Positions 1 through 7,442 of a stretch of DNA of 34,390 bases are shown piece after piece; position 1 is the first letter of the stretch, and each line of letters begins with the position of its first letter. The notes beneath the pieces were generated by a model that worked only from the letters and a program-made list of their open reading frames with translations, ran no database searches and was not told where the DNA came from. Source of the stretch: Parafrankia discariae. Lineage in GTDB: Bacteria; Actinomycetota; Actinomycetes; Frankiales; Frankiaceae. The translations under genes were made by a program, and so were the position numbers. The stretch lies in contig NZ_KB891214.1 of the NCBI RefSeq assembly GCF_000373365.1, positions 45,461 to 79,850 on the forward strand, given 5' to 3'.

Positions 1-332
1 CGGATCGCCGACCCCGCCACCGAGCGTCTCTGGCTCGAGCACGCCCTGCACTGCACCGCGGGCCAGCTCGAACGCCTCGCCCGCAGCCTCCGCCAGGCCA
101 CCGCCGACCCAAACGACCGCACCCGAACACAGGCCGCCCGGCGGGTCACCTGGCGCACCGACGACGACGGCATGCTCCACCTCCACCACCCCTCAACCCC
201 GGAGCCCAGCCCACCACGGACCTCACCCAGACCACCCGGCACGTGGCCCCCGACGCGATCACCACCCGCGACGGCGGCCCGTTCCACCTCACCGAATCGG
301 TCCGCGCACTCCTACACGACCACGCCGCCTGA
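1..332 (+). pseudogene. Degraded DUF222/13E12-family (HNH endonuclease) gene, 5' end outside the window
   Basis: Frame 1 from the left edge reads like the end of a DUF222 domain: ATERLWLEHALHCTAGQLER, then a basic stretch and WRTDDDGMLHLH, the usual lead-in to the second half of this domain. After about position 190 this frame turns into proline- and serine-rich nonsense. In frame 3, about 210-332, a different segment reads TRDGGPFHLTESVRALL and then a stop. That resembles the extreme C-terminus of the same family, where a (D/W)-G-x-P-hydrophobic-L motif precedes the end. The middle of a normal gene, including the HNH nuclease region, is absent. I read this as an internal deletion plus frame change. 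Such proteins occur in many copies in high-GC actinobacteria and their role is poorly known. The family call is fairly firm for the N-terminal piece and weaker for the C-terminal piece. Confidence 0.6.
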
Positions 333-635
333 ACCACTCGGGATGATGCCGAGGGTGCGGGCGACCACCGACAGGGTCGGGCAGGGATACGCATCGAGGC
401 AGGTGGCGCAGCGCCCGTCGACGTCGTGATGCAGCCCGGTGAGTTCGCGGGCGCCGCTGGTCCAGGGCAGGACGCGAGCCGGGCTCCACTGGGCGATGTG
501 CTCGGCGACCGCGGGCGCGACCCGGGTCATGCCCGCGACCTGCCGGGCGTTCCAGATCGACGCCCCGGGAACGTCGCGAGCGGTCTGTTCGAGCTGATCC
601 AGACGGGCGAGAATTCGGGTGCGCAGATCCGTCAC
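312..635 (-). CDS. DUF6221-like small protein
   Basis: This 107-residue protein starts with GTG, with an AGGA-type ribosome binding site about 9 bases upstream. The pattern fits the actinobacterial DUF6221 group: a short N-terminal helix (RILARLDQLEQTARD), a central HIAQWSPARVL motif matching the family's HIArhDPARVL, and a C-terminal segment with two cysteines close together (RCATCLDAYPCPTL) where the family has CPTLRALA. The usual tail after CPTL is replaced by an unrelated glycine/valine-rich end, so the last 20 residues look diverged or altered. No function is established for the family; members are often scattered in accessory regions. Its last bases overlap the end of the DUF222 remnant, tail to tail. 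Confidence 0.6.
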   Translation of the reverse strand: MTDLRTRILARLDQLEQTARDVPGASIWNARQVAGMTRVAPAVAEHIAQWSPARVLPWTSGARELTGLHHDVDGRCATCLDAYPCPTLSVVARTLGIIPSGSGGVVV

Positions 636-944
636 GACAACGATCCTGCCGGGGGCCGACGCCTGGGAGGCTCGATCTCCAGCACGTCGGTGGGATCCGT
701 CAGCCCGGGCGGCTGGCGGCCTTCCGCACTGCCGGCGGTGACCACGCCCCGCACAGGACCGCGGGGTCGGGGGCGTACAGACGACCTGGGTGTCAAGTTC
801 GCCGGCGACCGCTGATATTCGGCGCCGGCCTGGCCGCCGGCAGGCCCGGGCCTGCCGGCAGCTGGTGACGGGGCGGTTGCAAGATCGATAATATTGGTGA
901 CATGATGCTGTCTCTAACTTTCTCCATCGAAATCGAGGAAATTT
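636..944. other. Intergenic region, divergent promoters expected
   Basis: About 300 bases lie between the DUF6221-like gene (leftward) and the leader ORF of the SfnB-like gene (rightward). The first 200 bases are GC-rich with no convincing gene. The segment 875-945 is clearly AT-richer than everything around it and contains GATAAT at 887-892, a good -10-like hexamer, although no clear -35 sits 17 bases upstream. The promoter for the monooxygenase probably lies here. A 24-bp perfect palindrome (836-859) sits just upstream. Confidence 0.4.
836..859. promoter_or_regulatory. 24-bp perfect palindrome upstream of the SfnB-like gene
   Basis: The arm GCCGGCAGGCCC (836-847) is followed with no spacer by its exact reverse complement (848-859). 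It lies about 30 bases upstream of the AT-rich promoter-like stretch. No gene on either strand ends next to it: the minus-strand gene starts at 635 and the plus-strand gene starts downstream. A transcription terminator is therefore not the natural reading, and an operator for a dimeric regulator is possible. The function is inference. Confidence 0.4.
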
Positions 945-977
945 ATGGATCTTGGCTTAGACGGTGGCCCCAGGTGA
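945..977 (+). CDS. Leader ORF (10 residues), coupled to the SfnB-like gene
   Basis: A GAGGAA Shine-Dalgarno sequence (935-940) stands 4 bases before an ATG at 945, the best ribosome binding site in this region. The frame encodes MDLGLDGGPR and stops at TGA 975-977. That TGA overlaps the GTG start of the downstream monooxygenase (GTG 974-976). The arrangement is typical of translational coupling: ribosomes ending the leader re-start on the main gene. The leader has no cysteine or other codon run that would suggest amino-acid sensing. A real coding role for the peptide is not shown; the layout is seen in the sequence. Confidence 0.5.
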   Translation: MDLGLDGGPR

Positions 978-2194
978 CCGGCCCGGCGGCCGAGACGACG
1001 GCCATCCCGGTGATCACATCGGGCGCGGAGGCGATCGCCGCGGCGCGGCGCTACGCCGAGTCGATCGCCGACACGGTGATCGAACGGGACCGTTCGGCGG
1101 CCGTGCCGGTGGCGGCCCTGGCGGCGCTGGACGCCAGCGGCCTGCTCGGCATCACGGTGCCGGCCGAGCACGGCGGCGCGGAGGTGCCACCGGGGACCCT
1201 CGCCGAGGTCATCCGCACGATCGCCGCGGTCGATCCGGCCATCGCGCAGGTTCCCCAGGGGCACTTCCTGTTCGTCGACGTGCTGACGGTCTGGGGAACG
1301 GTGCCGCAACAGCGGCGGCTGTTCGCGGAGATCCTCGCCGGTGCCCGGTTCGGCAGCGGACTGGCCGAGCGCGGCGGTCGACACGCACAGGAACTCGGCA
1401 CCAGGCTCCGTCCGGACGGCGCCGGGCTGCGGCTCGACGGGACGAAGTACTACAGCACCGGCTCGATCACCGCGCGGTGGATCGGCGTGAGCGCGCTCGA
1501 CGAGGCTGACCGCCTGGTGCTGGCGTTCGTCGAGCGCGACGCCCCCGGCGTCTCGGTGGACGACGACTGGGACGTCATGGGGCAGCGCGCCACGGTGAGT
1601 GGCACGACGACCCTGCGGGCCGTGTTGGTCGACCCCGCGCTGGTCGTCCCCTACCACCGTGCCTTCGAGGTTCCCCAGCAGTTGGGGGCTCGGGCCCAGC
1701 TGGTGCACGCCGCGATCCAGGTCGGGATCGCCGGCGGTGCGCTGCGGGACGCCGGTGAGTTCGTCCGTACCCGGGCCCGGCCGTTCTTCGAGGCCGCGCG
1801 TGGCGGCTGGGCCGAATCAGCCGCGCAGGACCCCCACACGATTCTGCGTTACGGCCGGCTGGCCACCCGGGTCCGGGCCGCGGAGGAACTGCTGCGGTGG
1901 GCCGCCGACCGGTTGCACGAGATCGGAAGATCCCCGCGGGACGCGCGGCAGGCAGCCGACGGTTCGCTCGCGGTGGCCCAGGCGAAGGCGTTCGCCAGCG
2001 AGGTCGCCGCCGAGGTGGCCAGCGATCTGTTCGCGCTGTCCGGCGCCAGCGCCGCCGACGAACGCCATGACCTGAGCCGGCACTGGCGCAACGCCCGCAC
2101 CCACGCCAGCCACGACCCGGTGGACTGGAAGTACCACCACGTCGGGAACTTCCTCCTCAACGACGTGCCGCCCCCCAACCACGGCCAGCTCTGA
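974..2194 (+). CDS. SfnB/DszC-type flavin-dependent monooxygenase (acyl-CoA dehydrogenase fold)
   Basis: The protein has 406 residues from the GTG at 974, the usual size for this family. A longer frame from ATG 902 would add 24 residues that do not look like the family and has no ribosome binding site. The early part (VPVAALAALDASGLLGITVP, then EHGG) and the C-terminal HDPVDWKYHHVGNFLLNDVP match the SfnB/DszC branch of the acyl-CoA dehydrogenase superfamily, where HDPVxWKY is characteristic. Known relatives use reduced flavin from a partner reductase to oxygenate sulfur or other heteroatoms (dimethylsulfone pathway, dibenzothiophene). True acyl-CoA dehydrogenases use a catalytic glutamate; I could not identify one here. 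The substrate is unknown. No flavin reductase gene is visible in the window. Confidence 0.8.
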   Translation: MTGPAAETTAIPVITSGAEAIAAARRYAESIADTVIERDRSAAVPVAALAALDASGLLGITVPAEHGGAEVPPGTLAEVIRTIAAVDPAIAQVPQGHFLFVDVLTVWGTVPQQRRLFAEILAGARFGSGLAERGGRHAQELGTRLRPDGAGLRLDGTKYYSTGSITARWIGVSALDEADRLVLAFVERDAPGVSVDDDWDVMGQRATVSGTTTLRAVLVDPALVVPYHRAFEVPQQLGARAQLVHAAIQVGIAGGALRDAGEFVRTRARPFFEAARGGWAESAAQDPHTILRYGRLATRVRAAEELLRWAADRLHEIGRSPRDARQAADGSLAVAQAKAFASEVAAEVASDLFALSGASAADERHDLSRHWRNARTHASHDPVDWKYHHVGNFLLNDVPPPNHGQL

Positions 2195-2203
2195 AGACGG
2201 TGA

Positions 2204-2221
2204 GTCAGCTGTCCCGCTGAC
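2204..2221 (+). terminator. Small hairpin after the SfnB-like gene
   Basis: GTCAGC (2204-2209) pairs with GCTGAC (2216-2221) around a 6-base loop, 10 bases after the stop codon. There is no T-tract. It may be a weak terminator or processing site before the GNAT gene. Confidence 0.3.
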
Positions 2222-2267
2222 GCTCGGCCACCATGCCGACCTCGCCCGCGTCGATAGCCTGGTGGGC

Positions 2268-2816
2268 ATGACGACGAGCGGCCCGCCGCGCGTCCGTGTC
2301 GCTCAGGTCGCCGACACGGAGCAGATCGCGCGGCTGCTCCGGGCGTTCAACGCGGAGTACGACGAGCCGGCGCCCGAACAGGGCTGGCTCGCGGACCGGG
2401 TCGCGCTCCTGCTCGGGCAGGGCGCGACGGCGGTGCTGCTCGTCGAGGCGTCCACGACCTGGGATGACACGGCCCGGGACGACGTGGCCCGGGACGACGC
2501 GGCCGGGTTCGCCCTGGCCCGGTTCCGGCCCTCGCTGTGGGACGACGCCGACGAGTGCTACCTGGCCGAGCTGTACATCCGGCCCGAGCTGCGGGGACGC
2601 GGGCTGGGTCGGATCCTGCTCACGGCGACGATGGAGCACGCGAGCCGGCGTGGGGCGACGTACATGGACCTGACGACGACCAACGCCGACGTCGCCGCGG
2701 TCGCGCTGTACGAGAGTGTCGGCTTCGACCGGCACGAACGCCGCGGCCCGGGCACGGACTCGTACTACTTCGAAATAGACCTGCCCGGCCCCGACCACCG
2801 AGCCGGCGACGCGTAA
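2268..2816 (+). CDS. GNAT-family N-acetyltransferase
   Basis: The protein has 182 residues from ATG 2268; a GTG two codons upstream is also possible. The GNAT fold is visible from the N-terminal beta strand (VRVAQVADTEQIARLL) to the acetyl-CoA-binding motif A, LYIRPELRGRGLGRILL, with the R-G-R-G-L-G pyrophosphate loop, followed by the ALYESVGF motif B that closes the domain. It transfers an acetyl group from acetyl-CoA to an amine; the acceptor cannot be read from the sequence. The segment WDDTARDDVARDDAAG, between the early strands and motif A, comes from a 15-bp in-frame tandem repeat. The gene lies 73 bases after the SfnB-like gene on the same strand and could share its transcript. Confidence 0.85.
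   Translation: MTTSGPPRVRVAQVADTEQIARLLRAFNAEYDEPAPEQGWLADRVALLLGQGATAVLLVEASTTWDDTARDDVARDDAAGFALARFRPSLWDDADECYLAELYIRPELRGRGLGRILLTATMEHASRRGATYMDLTTTNADVAAVALYESVGFDRHERRGPGTDSYYFEIDLPGPDHRAGDA
2461..2505 (+). repeat. 15-bp in-frame tandem repeat, three copies
   Basis: Three consecutive 15-base units (2461, 2476, 2491) differ at only a few positions and encode (R/W)DD-x-A repeats inside the GNAT gene. The period is a multiple of three, so the frame is kept. Confidence 0.7.
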
Positions 2817-3033
2817 TCAACTCTGTTCCAGAACGGTGCATATGCCGTCCGCGATAAGGTGGAAGTCCCGGAAAACAGGCTGCCGTGAAGTCGGGGCGGC
2901 GCGGAGCCGGGGCGGCATGCAGTCGGGACGGCGGTCGACATCGACGTTTGTCCCGCGGTGGGCGTCGATTGATTCTGGCGCCGGGTCGGGCCATCACCAG
3001 GCGGATCGAAAAACAGGGAACGAGGAGCGCGGA
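2817..3033. other. Intergenic region before the esterase gene
   Basis: These 217 bases are less GC-rich near both ends (2815-2875 and 2960-3020). An upstream in-frame ATG at 2836 would extend the esterase by 66 residues of arginine-rich sequence unlike the family, so I leave it out. A promoter is likely, but no clear -10/-35 pair was found. Confidence 0.35.
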
Positions 3034-3954
3034 ATGACGAGGACGTCGGCGCCGGCGCCGAACAAGGGAACCATCACCGACCTGGAGGCCGCGGTCAGGC
3101 AGGAACGCCTCGGGCGGGTGGCGATTCACATCGACGAACTGCCGCCGATCCCCGGGCTCACCATCACGGACCATCTCGTTCCCGGTTCCGAGGACGACGT
3201 GAAGGTCCGGGTGCGTGTCTACCGCCCCGAAGGCCGGCCGTCCCCGTTGCCGCTGGTCGTGTACATGCACGGGGGCGCCTTCGTGCTCGGCAGCCTCGAC
3301 ATGGTTCACGAGGGCGTCGCGCACCTGGCTCTCGGTACCGGGGCGGTGATCGTGTCGGTCGGGTACCGGCTCGCTCCCGAGCACCCTTTCCCCGCCGGTC
3401 TCAACGACTCCTACAGCGCCCTGGAGTGGGCCGCGGCGCATGCCGAGGAGCTGGGCGCCGACCCGGCCCGGATCGGCCTGGCCGGGGTCAGCGCGGGGGC
3501 GACCCTGGCGTTGGGGGTGGCGCTGCTCACCCGTGACCGGGGCGGGCCGGCGGTGCGTTTCCAGAGCGTGGTCATGCCCACCACGGACGACCGGCTGGAC
3601 ACGCCCTCCATGCGGGACGCCGTCGACACCCCGGTCTGGAACCGCCCGCTCGCCGTCCAGTGCTGGCGGCTCTACCTCGGCGAGGGCGTGGCCGAGGCGG
3701 ACCGTTACGCGGCTCCCAACCGGGCCGAGGACCTCACCGGGCTGCCCCCGACCTACCTCGCCGTGGGCGGCGAGGACCCGCTGCGCGACGAGGGGATTCT
3801 CTTCGCGCTGCGGCTCATGCAGGCTGGGGTGCCGGTCGATCTGCACGCCTACGCGGGCGCGGCGCACGGTTTCCGCGACCTGGACCTCGACACCGCGCGC
3901 CGGGCCCAGGAGGAGCAGGTCTGGGCGCTGCGGCACGGCCTCGCCGCCGACTGA
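3034..3954 (+). CDS. Alpha/beta hydrolase, hormone-sensitive-lipase (family IV) esterase
   Basis: The protein has 306 residues. The start is set by GAGGAG (3022-3027), 6 bases before ATG 3034. All family IV marks are present: the oxyanion HGG motif (79-81, VVYMHGGAF), the nucleophile elbow GVSAG with Ser153, the acid Asp248 in GGEDPLRDEG, and His278 in AAHGF. SVGYRLAPEHPFPAG after the HGG region is also classic for the family. It is predicted to be a cytoplasmic carboxylesterase acting on short-chain or bulky esters; there is no signal peptide. GVSAG replaces the more common GDSAG, a tolerated change. The gene ends 14 bases before a strong hairpin terminator and converges on the acyltransferase gene. 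Confidence 0.88.
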   Translation: MTRTSAPAPNKGTITDLEAAVRQERLGRVAIHIDELPPIPGLTITDHLVPGSEDDVKVRVRVYRPEGRPSPLPLVVYMHGGAFVLGSLDMVHEGVAHLALGTGAVIVSVGYRLAPEHPFPAGLNDSYSALEWAAAHAEELGADPARIGLAGVSAGATLALGVALLTRDRGGPAVRFQSVVMPTTDDRLDTPSMRDAVDTPVWNRPLAVQCWRLYLGEGVAEADRYAAPNRAEDLTGLPPTYLAVGGEDPLRDEGILFALRLMQAGVPVDLHAYAGAAHGFRDLDLDTARRAQEEQVWALRHGLAAD

Positions 3955-3968
3955 CGGGACCTTGTCAG

Positions 3969-4012
3969 GGCCGGTGTGGCGCCCGACCCACGGGTCGGGC
4001 GCCACACCGGCC
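3969..4012. terminator. Bidirectional terminator between convergent genes
   Basis: A 21-base arm (3969-3989) and its exact reverse complement (3992-4012) are separated by only 2 bases. The hairpin lies between the ends of the esterase (3954) and the acyltransferase (4031), so it can serve both. It has no T-tract, as is common in high-GC actinobacteria. Confidence 0.85.
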
Positions 4013-4030
4013 ACGGCGACGCGGTCGCGG

Positions 4031-5278
4031 TCAGGCGATGCCGGTCGACTCCACCGGGGCACCCGGAGCCGTGCCGTTCGGGACCGGTGCGTTCGGGACC
4101 GCCGTGCCGGGCGCCGGGATGCTCGGTGCGGGCACCGTGACGTGCGGGTACGCCCGTATCGCCACGGACCGCGGGCGGGCGCCGCTGAAGCGCCGGACCG
4201 CGGGCATCTCGACGTAGTTGTGCAGTACCCAGGCCAGGAACAGCGAGACCACGAACGTCAGCAGGATCAGCCCGAGGCCGTCCACGACCGACCGGGAGGG
4301 GTCGGGCTTGGCCCAGTGGGTCGCCCGGCCGATGACCAGCCAGTGGATCATGTAGAAGGCGAAGGAGAGATTACCGAACCAGACCAGCACCGGGTGACGT
4401 ACCCACGAGCGCTTCTTCTCGACGTCGGCCAGGGCGAGCTCGGCGAGCAGCGGGGCGGTCCACAGGGTCGCGACCCCGCTGACCCCGAACAGGTAGGGCA
4501 CCGCGAACGTCGACACGAGGTAGCCCGCGACGGAGAACCCCACCGCGGCCGGCAGGCCGATCGGGCGCCAGCGGCCGGCGAGCACGAGCTTCGCGAGCAG
4601 CACGCCGAGGACGAACTCCAGTCCCCGGACCGGCGGGAAGAACCAGATGAACCAGATCTGGTTGTAGGAGTAGTCGTCGCCGCCGAACCCGATCAGCCGC
4701 GGCTGATCGGAGATCACGTAGTACGAGAAGAAGGTCGCCCCGATGATCAGCGCGGCCACGACGCCGGTGCTGAGCCAGAGCCGCTCGTCCCGGATCCGGT
4801 TGATGGCCGCCAGCAGGAACGGGAACGAGAGGTAGAAGAAGAGCTCGGCGGACAGCGACCAGGAGACGCCGTTCAGCGACACCACCCGGGCGACGTCCGG
4901 TACCCAGGTCTGGACCAGGAACAGGTTGGGCAGCCAGTGGTCCAGCGGGACGGACTGCGAGCTGGAGAGCACGATGACCAGGGCCAGGGCGTAGGTCACC
5001 AGGTGGTTCGGGAAGACCTTGACGACGCGCCGGCGCCAGAAGCCCACCACGGTGTCGTTCGCGCTCGCCGTCCAGGCGAGGACGAAGCCGCTCAGCGCGA
5101 AGAAGAGGCCCAGCCCCCATGTTCCGCCGCGGTCGATGATGTCGGAGATGGTGTCACCGGTGTCGCCGCCGATGTAATGGTTCTCCCACTGGGCGTGGAA
5201 GAGGAAGACCAGCAGCGCGGCCGGAGCCCGGATGCCGGTCAGTGAGGGCAGTACAGGCACCGAAGGGGTGTGACGCAT
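4031..5278 (-). CDS. Membrane acyltransferase 3 family protein (OafA/MdmB type)
   Basis: The protein has 415 residues with about ten hydrophobic segments between residues 15 and 370. The N-terminus reads LPSLTGIRAPAALLVFLFH, giving the R-x10-H signature (Arg17, His28) that is catalytically important in this family. GVSWSLSAELFFY and FGNLSFAFYMIHW are also characteristic. Members move acyl groups from acyl-CoA to sugars, cell-surface glycans or macrolides across or at the membrane. The last 35 residues form a Pro/Ala/Thr-rich tail that is probably disordered. A role in decorating a glycosylated polyketide is possible, but no glycosyltransferase is seen here, and an envelope glycan is equally likely. 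The gene stands alone, with a terminator downstream and 176 bases upstream. Confidence 0.85.
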   Translation of the reverse strand: MRHTPSVPVLPSLTGIRAPAALLVFLFHAQWENHYIGGDTGDTISDIIDRGGTWGLGLFFALSGFVLAWTASANDTVVGFWRRRVVKVFPNHLVTYALALVIVLSSSQSVPLDHWLPNLFLVQTWVPDVARVVSLNGVSWSLSAELFFYLSFPFLLAAINRIRDERLWLSTGVVAALIIGATFFSYYVISDQPRLIGFGGDDYSYNQIWFIWFFPPVRGLEFVLGVLLAKLVLAGRWRPIGLPAAVGFSVAGYLVSTFAVPYLFGVSGVATLWTAPLLAELALADVEKKRSWVRHPVLVWFGNLSFAFYMIHWLVIGRATHWAKPDPSRSVVDGLGLILLTFVVSLFLAWVLHNYVEMPAVRRFSGARPRSVAIRAYPHVTVPAPSIPAPGTAVPNAPVPNGTAPGAPVESTGIA

Positions 5279-5454
5279 GCGCGTATCACGTGCCTTTCAC
5301 GGCCCGGCGGAGCGGCGTCGAGGAAGTCCCCTGAAACTGGCTCGACGCCACCCGCGGGCGTCCGGGTAGCTGATGGGGAGCTCAGCATTGTGTCGACTTC
5401 TAAAAGCCGGCTAATCCCGTGATTTCTCCGGGGGGCTGCAGGGGTGGCCGGGAG
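5279..5454 (-). promoter_or_regulatory. Leader and probable promoter of the acyltransferase gene
   Basis: The stretch 5385-5435 is AT-richer than its surroundings and probably holds the promoter; no convincing -10/-35 pair can be fixed. Downstream of it, 9-bp arms at 5314-5322 (GGCGTCGAG) and 5341-5349 (CTCGACGCC) form a perfect inverted repeat with an 18-base centre, in the expected untranslated leader. It could be an mRNA hairpin or a protein-binding site. Confidence 0.35.
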
Positions 5455-6408
5455 TCAGTCCGGGTAGTGGCAGGCGACCTGGTGATCGGGGGTGACCGGG
5501 CGCAGGGCGGGTCGCTCCGCCGCGCACCGGGACTGGGCCCGCGGGCAGCGGGTGCGGAACCGGCAGCCGCTCGGCGGTCGCAGCGGGGAGGGGAGCTCGC
5601 CGGGCTCCGGCCCGTCGGTCTCCTCCACCGGGCCGTCGAGCGAGGGGACGGCCGCGAGCAGCATGCGGGTGTAGGGGTGCCGGGGCCGGGCGTAGAGGTC
5701 GTCGGCCGGGGCCAGCTCGCAGATCCGGCCCAGGTACATGACCCCGACCCGGTCGCTGACCTGCCTGACCACCGCGAGGTCGTGCGCGATGAACAGCAGG
5801 CTGAGCCGGCGCTCGGCCCGGGTGTCCTCCAGCAGGTTGAGGATCTGGGCCTGCACCGAGACGTCGAGCGCCGACACCGGCTCGTCGCAGACGAGCAGCG
5901 AGGGGGAGAGCACGAGGGCGCGCGCGAGCGCGACCCGTTGGCACTGGCCGCCGGACAGCTCGGCGGGCCGGCGCCGGGCGACGGCCGCCGGGTCGAGGCC
6001 GACGGAGGACAGGGCCTCCTCGACCAGCCGGTCCCAGGGGCGCGGGACCCGGTGGACCGCCAGGCCCTCGGCGACGATCTCGCCGACGGTGCGGCGGGGG
6101 CTCAGCGAGGACGCCGGGTCCTGGAAGATCATCTGTAGGTGCGGGCGGACCTGGCGCAGTCGCCGGGCCGACAGCCCGGTCAGCTCCTGCCCGTCGAACT
6201 CGACCTGCCCGGCGCTCGGGCGGCGCAGCATCAGCACGGCCCGCGCGGTCGACGACTTGCCGCAGCCGGACTCCCCGACGAGCCCGAGGGTCTCCCCGCG
6301 CCGCACGTCGAAGCTGACCCCGCTCACGGCCCGCACGGTTCCCCGGCCCGGCGCGCGGTACTCCACCATGAGGTCACGGACCCGCAGCAGGACGTCCGGT
6401 TCGGTCAC
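5455..6408 (-). CDS. Oligopeptide/dipeptide-type ABC transporter ATPase (DppF-like)
   Basis: The ATPase has 317 residues. Walker A is GESGCGKS (45-52), the ABC signature LSGGQ (151-155), Walker B LLVCDE (171-176), and the H-loop His209 lies in FIAHDLA. After HPYTRMLLAAVPS the C-terminus carries the cysteine-containing oligopeptide-transporter tail (CRFRTRCPRAQSRC), which places it in the Opp/Dpp family. It works as a heterodimer with the neighbouring ATPase to drive uptake through the two permeases. It is the last gene of the operon, and its ATG overlaps the stop of the upstream ATPase gene by 4 bases. Family members also import nickel, glutathione and organosulfur compounds, so the name does not fix the substrate. 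Confidence 0.92.
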   Translation of the reverse strand: MTEPDVLLRVRDLMVEYRAPGRGTVRAVSGVSFDVRRGETLGLVGESGCGKSSTARAVLMLRRPSAGQVEFDGQELTGLSARRLRQVRPHLQMIFQDPASSLSPRRTVGEIVAEGLAVHRVPRPWDRLVEEALSSVGLDPAAVARRRPAELSGGQCQRVALARALVLSPSLLVCDEPVSALDVSVQAQILNLLEDTRAERRLSLLFIAHDLAVVRQVSDRVGVMYLGRICELAPADDLYARPRHPYTRMLLAAVPSLDGPVEETDGPEPGELPSPLRPPSGCRFRTRCPRAQSRCAAERPALRPVTPDHQVACHYPD

Positions 6409-7442
6409 GACGACTCCTGCGGGATGTCCGGCCCGGGCGGCGGGCTGTCGAGGGGGTCGAGGGGGTGGAAACAGGCGACCGCGCGGTGCCCCCCGGGGTC
6501 TGCGGACCCCGGGTCCGGACCCGCGGACCCGAGGTCGGGGTCCTCCCGCCGGCAGCGGGCCTGAGCCCGGGGGCAGCGCGGCGCGAACCGGCAGCCGGGG
6601 CGGGGGTCCACGGCCGCGGCGGGCCGGCCGGGGATCGTGGCCAGCCGGCTGTGGCCCGGCCGGTCCAGGCGGGGGATCGAGGCGAGCAGCGCGGCGGTGT
6701 ACGGGTGGCGCGGGCCGCGGATGACCGCCCGGGTCGGCCCGGTCTCCACGACCCGTCCGGCGTACATGACCAGGAGCCGTTCGGTCCGGCCGGCGACCAG
6801 CGCGAGGTCGTGGGTGATGAGGACCAGTCCCATGCCCGCGCCGCGCCGCAGGCCGGCGAGCAGGTCGAGGATCTGGCGCTGGACGGTGACGTCCAGGGCG
6901 GTGGTCGGCTCGTCGGCGAGCAGCACCCGCGGTCCGCAGGCGATGGCGAGCGCGATGCAGGCCCGCTGGCGCATCCCGCCGGACAGCTCGTGCGGGTAGC
7001 TGCGGGCCCGCCGGGCCGGGTCGGGTATGCCGACCCGGCGGAGCAGGTCGACGGCCTGCTCACGGGCCCGGCGGCGGTCCAGCCCGCGGCGCAGCCGCAG
7101 CGTCTCGGTGAGTTGCCGCCCGATCCGGGTCACCGGGTTCAGGGACGTCGCCGAGTCCTGGAACACCATCGCGATGCCGGAGCCGAGCACCTCCCGCAGC
7201 TCCGCGGGACCGGCGGTGAGCAGGTCACGGCCGGCGAAGGACACCGAGCCGGTCGTGTGGGCGCTCGGCGGGGCCAGGCCCATCAGCGTGCGGGCCAGCA
7301 TCGACTTGCCCGAGCCGGACTCGCCCACGATCCCGAGGGCCTCCCCGGGGGCGAGGGTGAAGGAGACCCCGTCGACGGCGCGCAGCCGGCCGGCCGGCGT
7401 CGGCAGCGTGGTGGTGACGTCCCGGGCGGTCAGCAGTGTCAT
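6405..7442 (-). CDS. Oligopeptide/dipeptide-type ABC transporter ATPase (DppD-like)
   Basis: The ATPase has 345 residues. Walker A is GESGSGKS (40-47), the signature LSGGM (153-157), Walker B VLLADE (173-178), and ITHDLALV holds the H-loop. The C-terminal oligopeptide motif GCRFAPRCPRAQARC is present. It overlaps both neighbours by 4 bases (start in the permease gene, stop in the DppF-like gene), so production of the two ATPases should be tightly matched. The extra C-terminal 35 residues are rich in Pro, Gly and Asp and look disordered. Confidence 0.92.
   Translation of the reverse strand: MTLLTARDVTTTLPTPAGRLRAVDGVSFTLAPGEALGIVGESGSGKSMLARTLMGLAPPSAHTTGSVSFAGRDLLTAGPAELREVLGSGIAMVFQDSATSLNPVTRIGRQLTETLRLRRGLDRRRAREQAVDLLRRVGIPDPARRARSYPHELSGGMRQRACIALAIACGPRVLLADEPTTALDVTVQRQILDLLAGLRRGAGMGLVLITHDLALVAGRTERLLVMYAGRVVETGPTRAVIRGPRHPYTAALLASIPRLDRPGHSRLATIPGRPAAAVDPRPGCRFAPRCPRAQARCRREDPDLGSAGPDPGSADPGGHRAVACFHPLDPLDSPPPGPDIPQESS

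Noticed and set aside
426-815. Open frame of about 129 codons on the plus strand
   Set aside because: It overlaps the DUF6221-like gene in antisense, has low-complexity Gly/Arg/Pro sequence and no ribosome binding site.
902-973. ATG at 902 as start of the SfnB-like enzyme
   Set aside because: It adds 24 residues not typical of the family and has no Shine-Dalgarno sequence; the GTG at 974 gives the normal length and is coupled to the leader ORF.
2620-5245. Long antisense and alternate-frame open frames across the esterase and acyltransferase genes
   Set aside because: They cross the strong terminator at 3969-4012 and carry no domain; the real genes in other frames have catalytic motifs and plausible starts.
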